A stretch of 35,259 nucleotides of DNA from Bacillota bacterium (GTDB lineage Bacteria > Bacillota > Sulfobacillia > JAMDAP01 > JAJYMS01), in contig JAJYMS010000264.1 in the NCBI GenBank assembly GCA_021786825.1, forward strand, positions 1-35,259, given 5' to 3'. A model generated the notes under the pieces. That model was not told where the DNA came from. It did no database searches and saw only the letters and a program-made list of their open reading frames with translations. A program made the translations under genes and the position numbers. Positions 17,051-25,494 of this stretch are shown here, piece after piece. Every line of letters starts with the position of its first letter. The stretch's first letter is position 1.

Positions 17051-17845
17051 GTGCGGCTGAACGAGATCCAGTGCAAAAGCGCCCTCAGCAAGTCCGGCAT
17101 TCCCGCCACCGACTACTGCCTCAACCCCTACGTCGGTTGCGCCCATGCCTGCGTCTACTGCTACGCGTCTTTCATGAAGCGCTTCACAGGGCACGCGGAG
17201 ACCTGGGGCAGCTTCGTCGACCTGAAGCTGAACGTGGCCGACCGGCTGACCGCCGAGTTGCGGCGAGGCAAGTCCGGGACGGTGCTGCTCTCCAGCGTCA
17301 CCGACCCTTACCAGCCCGTGGAGGCGACGGCCGGGCTGACCCGGCGCTGCCTGGAGGGGCTGAGCCGCTCCCCTCTGCGAGTCTCGGTGCTCACGAAGTC
17401 CGACCTCGTGGTCCGCGACCTCGACCTGCTGCGGGCGTCCCCAGGCGCCGAGGTGGGCTTTACCATCACCACCCCCGATGACCACGTCAGCCGCGTGCTG
17501 GAGCCGGGCGCCCCCCCGACCTCACGCCGGCTGGCGGCGCTGGCCCGGCTCGCGGCCGCCGGCGTCCGGACCTGGGTCTTCATCGCTCCCGCCGTCCCCG
17601 GGATCTCCGACACCCCCGAGGCCCTGGAGCGCATCCTGCGCTTGAGCCGCTCCGCCGGGGCGGCCGACGTGGACCTGGACCCGCTCAACTTCTACCCCGC
17701 CGCCGTGAACGGCCTGGGCCGGGCCATCTCACGGGCCCTCCCGCACTCGCTCCCGGCCTGGCTGGCCGCCGTGCGCGACCGGGCCGGCTACCGCGACCGG
17801 GTGCTGACCCTGTTCCGGTCCCTGTCGGCCGCAGGGCCGGGCTGA
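17051..17845 (+). CDS. SPL-family (spore photoproduct lyase-like/Rv2578c-like) radical SAM protein
   Basis: C-x3-C-x2-C cluster motif 'CAHACVYCYASFMKRF'. GTG at 17051 is preceded by AGGAGG at 17038-17043 with 7-nt spacing; the supplied ORF starts at 16958. Confidence 0.88.
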   Translation: MRLNEIQCKSALSKSGIPATDYCLNPYVGCAHACVYCYASFMKRFTGHAETWGSFVDLKLNVADRLTAELRRGKSGTVLLSSVTDPYQPVEATAGLTRRCLEGLSRSPLRVSVLTKSDLVVRDLDLLRASPGAEVGFTITTPDDHVSRVLEPGAPPTSRRLAALARLAAAGVRTWVFIAPAVPGISDTPEALERILRLSRSAGAADVDLDPLNFYPAAVNGLGRAISRALPHSLPAWLAAVRDRAGYRDRVLTLFRSLSAAGPG

Positions 17846-17849
17846 AGTC

Positions 17850-17866
17850 GGACCCAGACAGGGTCC
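17850..17866 (+). terminator. Hairpin between radical SAM gene and sdpR promoter (possible terminator)
   Basis: Perfect GGACCC-AGACA-GGGTCC directly after the stop codon; only TT follows, so a weak terminator at best. Confidence 0.4.
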
Positions 17867-17915
17867 TTGCCAAACAAAGCGGCGCTGAGTATACTAATAT
17901 TAGATGTCTGTCTAA
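17867..17915 (+). promoter_or_regulatory. Sigma-A-like promoter of sdpR-sdpI with overlapping palindromic operator(s)
   Basis: -35 TTGCCA (17867-17872), 17-nt spacer, -10 TATACT (17890-17895), overlapped by the perfect palindrome CTAATATTAG (17894-17903) and followed by TTAGA-N6-TCTAA (17900-17915). Confidence 0.75.
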
Positions 17916-17955
17916 ATTTCTAACCAAGGGCTTCGCCCCTCCGAGAAGGTGACCC

Positions 17956-18237
17956 ATGAGCCCCCTGAACACGCTTTTCAAGGCCCTCTCCGACCCTACC
18001 CGGCGGGAGATCCTGCGCCTCCTTCGCCAGGGCGACCTGTCCGCGGGGGAGATCGCCGACCACTTTCCGATCACCAAGGCAAGCATCTCCCACCATCTGA
18101 ACCTCCTCAAGCAGGCGGACCTGGTGCAGGACGAGCGCCGGGGCCAGAACATCATCTATTCCCTCAACACCACCGTGTTTCAGGATGTGCTGGGCTGGCT
18201 GCTCCAGTTCGCCGAGCACACCCGGGAAAGGAGCTAG
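17956..18237 (+). CDS. sdpR: ArsR/SdpR-family autorepressor
   Basis: 93 aa. 'LNTLFKALSDPTRREILRLLRQGDLSAGEIADHFPITKASISHHLNLLKQADLVQDERRGQNIIYSLN', followed 3 bp later by SdpI. Confidence 0.93.
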   Translation: MSPLNTLFKALSDPTRREILRLLRQGDLSAGEIADHFPITKASISHHLNLLKQADLVQDERRGQNIIYSLNTTVFQDVLGWLLQFAEHTRERS

Positions 18238-18240
18238 ACC

Positions 18241-18945
18241 ATGAAACCCGCGCAGCCCGGTGACCGCCGCCCGGGAGGCTACGTTGTCACCACCGCCACC
18301 TTCATCGCCGACTGGCCGGCGTTGCTGTTGCTGCTGCTGAGTCTTGCCGCCGGGCTGTTCCTCTACCCCCGGCTTCCCGCCCGCGTCCCATCGCACTGGA
18401 ACCTGGCCGGCCAGATCGACGGCTACGCCTCGCGGGCCTGGGGCGCGGCGGGAATGCCGTTGCTGGCGGCCGGCATCTACCTCATGATGCTGCTCTTGCC
18501 CCTGATCGACCCCCGGCGAGAGAACTACCGCCGCTTCATGGGCGCCTACCGGGTCCTGCGGCTTCTGCTGGTGGTCTTCTTGGTCGCCCTGCACGCGGTC
18601 GTTCTGGCGGCCGCCCTGGGCAGCCCGGTGCGCACCGACCTGCTGGTGCCGGCGGGAGTCAGCCTGCTCTTCATCGTTCTCGGCAACCTGCTGGGACAGG
18701 TCCGCCATAACTACTTCGTCGGCATCCGCACCCCCTGGACCCTGGCCAGCGAGACCGTCTGGCAACAGACCCACCGGGTCGCCGCTTACGCCTTCGTCCT
18801 GGCCGGTCTAACGGGACTGGCGGGCTTGTTCTTCCCGGCGGCCCTGCGCGCCGTCTTTCTCTTCGGCGGGGTCGCCGGGGCGGTCGGCTACTCGGTCATC
18901 TACTCCTACCTGGCCTTTGCCCGGGAAGCCGCCGGCCGCCGGTAG
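18241..18945 (+). CDS. sdpI: SdpI-family membrane protein (DUF1648/SdpI)
   Basis: 234 aa, multiple TM. 'YPRLPARVPSHWNLAGQIDGYASRAWG' (DUF1648) and 'GNLLGQVRHNYFVGIRTPWTLASETVWQQTHR' (SdpI motif). Confidence 0.93.
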   Translation: MKPAQPGDRRPGGYVVTTATFIADWPALLLLLLSLAAGLFLYPRLPARVPSHWNLAGQIDGYASRAWGAAGMPLLAAGIYLMMLLLPLIDPRRENYRRFMGAYRVLRLLLVVFLVALHAVVLAAALGSPVRTDLLVPAGVSLLFIVLGNLLGQVRHNYFVGIRTPWTLASETVWQQTHRVAAYAFVLAGLTGLAGLFFPAALRAVFLFGGVAGAVGYSVIYSYLAFAREAAGRR

Positions 18946-19051
18946 GCGACGCGGGGGCCGCCTGCCGTCCCCGCAACCAAGCAGGAACCCGGTCCCCGGG
19001 CCCGAATATAGCATCCAATTGCCACGCTTGCACTAGAATGGGGGGATGCTT

Positions 19052-20629
19052 GTGGGCCTGACCGAGAACCTGATCATGCGCAACACCGTCGGGGACCTGC
19101 TGCGCCGGACCGCCGATCGCCATCCCGACAAGGTCGGGATGGTCTTCCGCGACATCCGAAAGACCTACGCCCAGTTCAACGAGGACGTCAACCGCTTCGC
19201 CAACGCCGTCTCCGCTCTCGGGATCGGCAAAGGCGACAAGCTGGCCCTGCTTTCCCACAACTGCTACCAGTACGCGGTGATTTACTTCGCCCTGGCCAAG
19301 CTCGGCGCCGTGCTGGTGCCGATCAACTTCATGCTGCGGCCCAGCGAGGTCGGCTACATCGTCGACCACTCCGAGTCCAAGGCCTTCTTTGTGGAGGACG
19401 CCATGGCCGGCGCCGCCGCGGAAGTGCTCACCCACGCCCCCAAGGTGCGGCAGGTGGGAGTGATCCGCCTCGCGGAGGCCGCCGCGCCCACGGGATGGCT
19501 GGACTACGACGCCCTGGTGGCCCAGGGGTCACCCGCAGAGCCGCTGGTGGAGATCGACGACGGCGAAGTGGCCCAGATCGCCTACACCTCGGGCACCGAG
19601 TCGCTGCCCAAGGGGGCCATGCTCACCCACCGCGGCCTGATCGCCCAGTACATGAGCATCATCGCCGACGGAGAATTCAACCCCGGCGAGGTGATCGTCC
19701 ACGCCCTGCCCCTTTACCACTGCGCCCAGCTCCACGTCTTCTTCACCCCGGGGGTGGCTGTCGGCGCCACCAACATCATCATCTACGCCCCCACGCCCGA
19801 CGAAATCCTGGGGACGGTGGAGCGGGAAGGGGTAACCCTGCTGTTTTGCCCGCCCACGGTCTGGATCGCTCTGCTGCGCTCCCCGGCCTTCGGCCAGCGC
19901 GACCTCGCCTCGCTGCGCAAGGGTTACTACGGGGCGGCGATCATGCCGGTCGAGGTGCTGAAGGAACTGGCCTCCCGCCTCCCCCGGTGCCGGCTGTGGA
20001 ACCTGTACGGCCAGACCGAGATGGGCCCCCTGGCGACCACCCTGCGGCCGGAGGATCAGCTCCGCAAGCCCGGGTCCGCCGGCAAACCGGCCCTGCAGGT
20101 GGAGACCATCCTGGTGGACGACGACAACAACCCCGTCGCGGTGGGCCAGGTGGGGGAGATCGTGCACCGCAGCCCCCACGTGATGCTCGGGTACTTCAAG
20201 GACGAAGCAAAGACCCTCGAGGCCTTCCGGGGGGGTTGGTTCCACTCCGGCGACCTGGGGGTCATGGACGAGGAGGGCTACATCACCGTCGTCGACCGCA
20301 AGAAGGACATGATCAAGTCGGGCGGGGAAAACGTGGCCAGCCGGGAGGTCGAGGAGGCGATCTACCTCGATCCGCGCGTGTCGGAGGTAGCCGTGATCGG
20401 AATTCCGCACCCCTATTGGATCGAGGCGGTCGCCGCGGTGGTCGTCCCCAAGGCCGGCGCGACCCTTACGGCGGACGAGGTGACCGGGCACTGCCGGGCG
20501 CACCTGAGCAAGTTCAAGGTGCCCAAGTACGTCGTCATCGCCCCGAACCTGCCCCGCAACCCCAGCGGCAAGATCCTGAAGCGCGAACTGCGCCAGGCCT
20601 ACCAGGACCTGCCCAAGGCCGACGCCTGA
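19052..20629 (+). CDS. AMP-dependent acyl-CoA synthetase (fatty-acyl-CoA synthase type)
   Basis: 'AYTSGTESLPKGAMLTHRGL', 'LYGQTEMGPLATTLRPEDQLRKPGSAGKP', 'GGWFHSGDLGVMDEEGYITVVDRKKDMIKSGGENVASREVEEAI', 'NPSGKILKRELR'. Start ambiguous: 19046 (ATG), 19052 (GTG, better spaced from GGGGGG) or 19076 (ATG). Confidence 0.93.
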   Translation: MGLTENLIMRNTVGDLLRRTADRHPDKVGMVFRDIRKTYAQFNEDVNRFANAVSALGIGKGDKLALLSHNCYQYAVIYFALAKLGAVLVPINFMLRPSEVGYIVDHSESKAFFVEDAMAGAAAEVLTHAPKVRQVGVIRLAEAAAPTGWLDYDALVAQGSPAEPLVEIDDGEVAQIAYTSGTESLPKGAMLTHRGLIAQYMSIIADGEFNPGEVIVHALPLYHCAQLHVFFTPGVAVGATNIIIYAPTPDEILGTVEREGVTLLFCPPTVWIALLRSPAFGQRDLASLRKGYYGAAIMPVEVLKELASRLPRCRLWNLYGQTEMGPLATTLRPEDQLRKPGSAGKPALQVETILVDDDNNPVAVGQVGEIVHRSPHVMLGYFKDEAKTLEAFRGGWFHSGDLGVMDEEGYITVVDRKKDMIKSGGENVASREVEEAIYLDPRVSEVAVIGIPHPYWIEAVAAVVVPKAGATLTADEVTGHCRAHLSKFKVPKYVVIAPNLPRNPSGKILKRELRQAYQDLPKADA

Positions 20630-20642
20630 GCCGTTTCAGGCG
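20623..20642. terminator. Perfect inverted repeat containing both stop codons of convergent genes
   Basis: CGCCTGA-GCCGTT-TCAGGCG. TGA (20627-20629) ends the ligase and TCA (20636-20638) is the reverse-strand stop of the hydrolase. Confidence 0.65.
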
Positions 20643-21415
20643 ACCTGGTCCAAAAACGCGAGCAGGGCGCCGGTAAACGCCGCAGGTTGGTCCAGGTTTG
20701 CCAAGTGACCGGCATCGGGAATCTCCACATAACGGGCGCCGGGAATGGAACTGGCCATCCCTCGCGGCCATTCCGGCGGGATGCGGTCGTCCCGGGCACC
20801 CACCATCACCAGGGTCGGAACGCGGATCAGAGGCAGGACATGCTCCAGGTCGGCCATGAAACAAGCCCGGGCCGCCTCCAGGTAAGATTGTGGCTGCATG
20901 CGCGAGATTACCTCGGCAAGGGCTTGTTTCTTGTTCTCGGCGGTCTCTGGCCTGAGCGTCCCATGGGCATATTCCCGGCCGAAATCTTCCATGGTGATTT
21001 CCCGCAACTTCAGGGTCGTATCCCGGATGCGCGGCTCGGCCCGCTCTCGCCCGTACGTGGCAAAGGTGTCGGCGAGGACCAGGGACCGCACCCGCGCAGG
21101 ATGTCGTTCGTAGAAGCGCAGCGCTTGGACCCCTCCCAGGGAGAGACCCGCGATGTGGGCCTGGCCCACCTGCAATTCATCCAGCAGGGCCAGCAGGTCA
21201 TCCACCATGGCTTCCATGGTGATCCCGGTGCGATTGGTCGAGCGGCCGTGGCCTCGGCAGTCCGGTGCGATCACCCGGAAGCGATCGGACAGCGCTTGCA
21301 GTTCCGCCGCCCACGCGTGACTGCTGGAGCCCAAGCTGTGTAACAGCACCAGAGCCGGACCCCGGCCGGCTACCTCGTAAGCAATCTGCTCACCGTTCTT
21401 TTGCAACAGCGGCAC
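20636..21415 (-). CDS. Alpha/beta hydrolase (3-oxoadipate enol-lactonase/PcaD-like)
   Basis: 'LVLLHSLGSSSHAWAAEL', nucleophile elbow 'GLSLGG', 'VPTLVMVGARDDRIPPE', 'DAGHLANLDQPAAF'. Confidence 0.92.
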   Translation of the reverse strand: MPLLQKNGEQIAYEVAGRGPALVLLHSLGSSSHAWAAELQALSDRFRVIAPDCRGHGRSTNRTGITMEAMVDDLLALLDELQVGQAHIAGLSLGGVQALRFYERHPARVRSLVLADTFATYGRERAEPRIRDTTLKLREITMEDFGREYAHGTLRPETAENKKQALAEVISRMQPQSYLEAARACFMADLEHVLPLIRVPTLVMVGARDDRIPPEWPRGMASSIPGARYVEIPDAGHLANLDQPAAFTGALLAFLDQVA

Positions 21416-21905
21416 CGACGGCTCCCTCCTTCATCGCGCGCAGTGTCTGCGCACCCACGGATTCCCGCCGCGCGTCAACTTCCCGGGCCATGGCCGTAAA
21501 CAACTGACCCAGGATCATCTTGGCGACGCCCCCAAGCATCCGCTGGCCGACGCCGGCGACCAGTCCGCCGACCTGGGCTTCCCCCTGGTAGGTCAACTCC
21601 GTCCCGGATTCCCGCGGCGTGAGTTCCATCGTCCAGCGCCCCTGCATCCAGCCGGGGATGCCCTTCGCGGAAACCTCCAGCTCGGAGCGGTTCGGAGGCT
21701 CCTGCCGGCGGATGGCGAACTTGCCGGAGTACTGCCCCTTGATCGCGCCCACGCCCAAATGCAGATCCAGCTCATACTGGCCTGGTCCCACCTCCCGCAG
21801 AGCCTCGCACCCGGGCGTGCAGCGGGCAAGGGTCGGGACATCGGCCAAAACGCCCCAAACGTCGGCCAGCGAGGCATTGAAGAGATGCTTTCCGTCAACT
21901 CGCAT
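21390..21905 (-). CDS. CoxG-type SRPBCC family protein
   Basis: 'LFNASLADVWGVLADVPTLARCTPGCEALREVGPGQYELDLHLGVGAIKGQYSGKFAI...AQVGGLVAGVGQRMLGGVAKMILGQLFTAM', typical of CO dehydrogenase subunit G. Confidence 0.9.
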   Translation of the reverse strand: MRVDGKHLFNASLADVWGVLADVPTLARCTPGCEALREVGPGQYELDLHLGVGAIKGQYSGKFAIRRQEPPNRSELEVSAKGIPGWMQGRWTMELTPRESGTELTYQGEAQVGGLVAGVGQRMLGGVAKMILGQLFTAMAREVDARRESVGAQTLRAMKEGAVGAAVAKER

Positions 21906-22905
21906 GCTGGTCCCCCTGGAGTTGGTAAATGCGGCGGGTGTTCGCGGCCCTGATCCCCTCGGCCTCGGCCGCGGTCAGGAGCGTTTCCTCCACCACTTTG
22001 AGCGGGTTCAGGTCGCCGATCGAGAAGGGATAATCGGAGCCCAGGAGCACCCTGTCCGCCCCGACCAGGTCACATAGGAACCGCAAGGCCCGTGGATCGA
22101 AGACAATGTGGTCATAGTAAAGCGCGCGGGCGGCGTCCACCGGTTCCAGCTTGGTTTTTGACCTGGCGGCCGCATCCACCGCGTAGCCTCGCTGCAATCG
22201 CCCGATCTGATAAGGCAGGTAGCCTCCTCCGTGAACCAGAATCACTTTGAGTCCGGGATGGCGTTCCAGTACGCCGCCGAAGATCAGGTTGGCGGCGGCA
22301 AGAACCGTCTCGAATGGACGCCCCACGATATTGGGCATCCCGTACTTGTTCAACCGCTCTCCGCCGCCCGCGTACACGGGGTGGATGGCCACCGGCAGGT
22401 TCAACTCCGCGGAGGCCGACCAGAATGGTTCGAGCGAGGAATCATCCAGGTCTTTCCCGGCGATCCAGGTCCCGATCATGCTCCCCTTCAAGCCCAGACG
22501 AGCAGCCACCCGCAACTCCTCCGCCGCCGCCTCGCCATCCTGCAACGGCACCGTGGCCAGGCCGGCAAAACGCGCCGGCTCCCTGGCCACGGTAGCCGCC
22601 GTCGACTCATTAAGCAGGCGGCTCCAGCGGGTTGCTTCCTCCCCCGAAAGGGTGTAACCGAAGATGTCCAGCCACCCGGCCAGGAACTGGCAATCAACCC
22701 GATTCTGATCCATCCAGGCGCGGCGCGTCTCCAGGTCAAGCAGCATCGGCATAGCCGGCCGCGTCGGAGCGGTTTCAGGGAACTGAAACTTCGCTCCGCC
22801 CTCGGGAGTGCGGGTGAGTTTGACGCCGGGGTAGCGTTCGGGATGTTCTTCCAAGACCTTCACGATTTCCGGCGGGACATAGTGGGCGTGCATATCGATA
22901 ACCAA
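21895..22905 (-). CDS. Amidohydrolase-2 family protein (ACMSD/decarboxylase-like)
   Basis: N-terminal metal motif 'MVIDMHAHYVPPE', 'LPVAIHPVYAGG', 'VILVHGGGYLPYQIGRL', 'VLLGSDYPF'. Confidence 0.92.
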   Translation of the reverse strand: MVIDMHAHYVPPEIVKVLEEHPERYPGVKLTRTPEGGAKFQFPETAPTRPAMPMLLDLETRRAWMDQNRVDCQFLAGWLDIFGYTLSGEEATRWSRLLNESTAATVAREPARFAGLATVPLQDGEAAAEELRVAARLGLKGSMIGTWIAGKDLDDSSLEPFWSASAELNLPVAIHPVYAGGGERLNKYGMPNIVGRPFETVLAAANLIFGGVLERHPGLKVILVHGGGYLPYQIGRLQRGYAVDAAARSKTKLEPVDAARALYYDHIVFDPRALRFLCDLVGADRVLLGSDYPFSIGDLNPLKVVEETLLTAAEAEGIRAANTRRIYQLQGDQHAS

Positions 22906-22917
22906 GGCAAGTACCCC

Positions 22918-23700
22918 CTATAGCTGATGCATGCTTTCGATGATGGCGTGCTTGAGCCTGCTCGCATCCTCCTCCGTCAGGTCCGCAATCACGCTGAATT
23001 CACGTAGGACTCGACCGGGCGCCCCGAAGACCAAGACCCGTTCGGCCATGGTAATTGCCTCATGGATTGAATGGGTGACGAAGATCGCGGTTTTTTTGTT
23101 GCTTCGGACCAGGTTGCGAAATTCACTCCGGAGTTTGTTCGCCGTCAACTCGTCGAGGGCACTGAAAGCCTCGTCCGCCAGGATCAGTTCGGGATCGGCC
23201 GCAAACGCGCGGGCTATTGCCACCCGCTGGCGCATCCCGCCGGAGAGCTGGTGCGGGTAGGCTTTCTCGTACCCTTGAAGGCCGAGCCGACCCAGCCACT
23301 CTTCCGCGCGCCGGCGCCGTTCCTGCAACGGACGGCCCAGGATCTCCAGACCCAGGCAGACATTGTCCACCGCCGTCCGCCATGGCAGCAGTCGATCCCC
23401 CTGAAACACCACGCTGATCTTACCGCGCAAAGCGTCAAAATCGTGGTAGGGGTCGTGGCCGTAGACCCCTACTCGTCCTTTGGCGGGACCCAGCAAGCCC
23501 AGTACGAGATTCAGGGTGGTTGACTTGCCGCAACCGGTTTTCCCGACGATGGCGACCATCTCTCCCTCGTCCACGGAGAAGCTCAGGTCCCGGACCCCCG
23601 ACTCGGTGCCATCTTCACCTAAAAAGAGCCTGGTGACGCCCTGAAACACGACCGCCGATCCTGCTGCCATCTGCGTCACCTCTCCAACCTGGGCCGCCAA
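22918..23700 (-). CDS. SsuB/TauB-type ABC transporter ATP-binding protein
   Basis: 'VGKTGCGKSTTLNLVLGL', 'LSGGMRQRVAIARAFAADPELILADEAFSALDELT', 'THSIHEAITMAERVLVF'. Confidence 0.94.
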   Translation of the reverse strand: MAAQVGEVTQMAAGSAVVFQGVTRLFLGEDGTESGVRDLSFSVDEGEMVAIVGKTGCGKSTTLNLVLGLLGPAKGRVGVYGHDPYHDFDALRGKISVVFQGDRLLPWRTAVDNVCLGLEILGRPLQERRRRAEEWLGRLGLQGYEKAYPHQLSGGMRQRVAIARAFAADPELILADEAFSALDELTANKLRSEFRNLVRSNKKTAIFVTHSIHEAITMAERVLVFGAPGRVLREFSVIADLTEEDASRLKHAIIESMHQL

Positions 23701-24449
23701 CGCAGTAAGCCCGTTTCGATGGTCTCGATGACCGCCTGCGTTATCAGCACGAAAACCACCAGGGTGAGCGTCCAGGCAATGGCGCCCGGCATGTTGAACA
23801 GTTGCTGCGCGTTGGAAAGCTGAAAACCCACTCCGGTGGTGGCCCCCACCATCTCGGCCACGATGACGACGCGCGTGGCGTTACCGAGGTTGATTTTCCA
23901 GCCGGTCAGCATCCCGGGCACCACCGCGGGAAAGACCAGCTTGGTCAGGAGTTGGCCACGCCGCGGCCGCATGGCGTTGACCATCTCCCACAAATCCTTG
24001 GGAATGGCTCGGACGGAGTCCAGGACCTGGAAAGCGAAGTTGGGCATGCTGCTCATGACCAGGATGAAGAGCACCCGCACCTCGACCTGCTTGAACCAGA
24101 TGATCGCAATGACCACCCAGGACAGGGCCGGAATGCCCTGCACAAAAGTGATAAAAGGAGTGATGTAGCGGCGCATCGGATCCGACAAGCCCATCGCAAT
24201 ACCGAGAACGCTGCCGACCGCGAACGAGGGGACCAGGCCGCCGAAGATGCGTCCGAAGGTGCTCAACGCGTCGACGAGCTCTTTCGCGTTTACGGCAATG
24301 TGCAGGAGTTGTTTCCCAATCGCCGGTAGCCCCGGCACGAGGTAACTTGGCACCACCGTGCTGACTGCTTGCCACACGGCCATGACGGCAGCCGCTGTCA
24401 GCCAGGCCGCGTGTTTGCCCCAAACCTTGCCTCTCACCACCACACTCAC
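23676..24449 (-). CDS. SsuC/TauC-type ABC transporter permease
   Basis: 'LGIAMGLSDPMRRYITPFITFVQGIPALSWVVIAIIWF', C-terminal BPD permease loop, GVGFQLSNAQQLFN. Confidence 0.93.
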   Translation of the reverse strand: MSVVVRGKVWGKHAAWLTAAAVMAVWQAVSTVVPSYLVPGLPAIGKQLLHIAVNAKELVDALSTFGRIFGGLVPSFAVGSVLGIAMGLSDPMRRYITPFITFVQGIPALSWVVIAIIWFKQVEVRVLFILVMSSMPNFAFQVLDSVRAIPKDLWEMVNAMRPRRGQLLTKLVFPAVVPGMLTGWKINLGNATRVVIVAEMVGATTGVGFQLSNAQQLFNMPGAIAWTLTLVVFVLITQAVIETIETGLLRWRPRLER

Positions 24450-24471
24450 ATCCCCGTCGTTCTCGCCTGGT

Positions 24472-25488
24472 CTACTGGAGACCGCTGTAGATCACGCCTT
24501 CGTCCGGCAGTTTATCAAAGTACTTGATCGCCAGACCGGCCCGCATCACCGCCATGATATCCTGCTTGAGGGCGCCCGCCGGCTGCACGTTCAGCCCCAG
24601 CCGCTTGTTGTTCCGGATCAGCCCAGCGATCACCTTGGGATCGGCTTTCATCGGTTCAGCGATTAACTTGCCCGCCTCATCCGGGTTCTGCCGCACCCAC
24701 TGGGCGGCATCCTTGTACGCCTGAAACATTTTGGGGATCAGGGCCTGGTTCTGTTGGATCCAGTCCTCATGGGCGGCCACGCCCAAATATGGAATCGTGT
24801 TGCCCCCGGTAAATTCCTTCCAGCGCTCCAGGCCATAGTTGATATCGTGGTACTTGCCCTGGTCCTTGGCCATGATTTCCGAGTAGGCCGGCTCCCAAAG
24901 CTGCACCGCATCGACCCGGTTGGCTGCCAGCAGGGCCGCCAACCCGTTGGGTTCGGCGTTTTGGACCTCCATGCTGGCGATGTCGGCGCCGGACTTCTGG
25001 GCGAAGAATTGGAACATGGCGTAGTTGGTGGTGGACTTGGCCGCCGCCAACCGCTTGCCGGTAAGATCCTTGAGGCTCTTGAGGTCAGGATCAGGGGTGA
25101 TCACGGAACCCCAGAAATCAAAGAGGTTGAAGAGATAGCTGACCTTGATTCCCTTGTTGCGCCGCAGCCCCTCCGACAACAGGGCGGCACTGCCGCCAAC
25201 CTTGGCCTGCCCGGTGGCGAATTCAGTGTTATACGCGGTGGTTGGCCGTGGAACGAATTTAAGCTCGATGCCGTTCTTGGTGTCGAACCCCTTGGCTTTG
25301 ATCACGGGCGGCAAGAAGTAACCCAAAGAAGGTGGAGCGAAGGTGACGATTTCGACCTGCGGGAGCTTTTCGGGCCCGGGACTGGGCGGCTGAGGCGGAG
25401 CCGCGGATTTGGAAGGAGCCGTGGCGCACGCCGTCAGCAGGATCAATCCCAGCGAGACCGTCAAAAGCAGCAAGGGAACGCGCTTCAT
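24472..25488 (-). CDS. SsuA/NMT1-type ABC transporter substrate-binding lipoprotein
   Basis: Lipobox 'LGLILLTAC'; 'KLPQVEIVTFAPPSLGYFLPPVIKAKGFDTKNGIELKFVPRPTTAYNTEFATGQAKVGGSAALL'. Confidence 0.92.
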   Translation of the reverse strand: MKRVPLLLLTVSLGLILLTACATAPSKSAAPPQPPSPGPEKLPQVEIVTFAPPSLGYFLPPVIKAKGFDTKNGIELKFVPRPTTAYNTEFATGQAKVGGSAALLSEGLRRNKGIKVSYLFNLFDFWGSVITPDPDLKSLKDLTGKRLAAAKSTTNYAMFQFFAQKSGADIASMEVQNAEPNGLAALLAANRVDAVQLWEPAYSEIMAKDQGKYHDINYGLERWKEFTGGNTIPYLGVAAHEDWIQQNQALIPKMFQAYKDAAQWVRQNPDEAGKLIAEPMKADPKVIAGLIRNNKRLGLNVQPAGALKQDIMAVMRAGLAIKYFDKLPDEGVIYSGLQ

Positions 25489-25494
25489 GATCGG

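Noticed and set aside
19019-19039. TTGCCA...TAGAAT promoter before the second acyl-CoA ligase
   Set aside because: The spacer is only 9 nt, so these cannot be a -35/-10 pair; no better -35 was found.
12550-21415. OleABCD-type olefin/beta-lactone set (KAS III-like, ligase, SDR, alpha/beta hydrolase)
   Set aside because: The ligase has a standard CoA-ligase C-terminus, the SDR is classical FabG-like rather than OleD-like, and the hydrolase belongs to another operon about 5 kb away.
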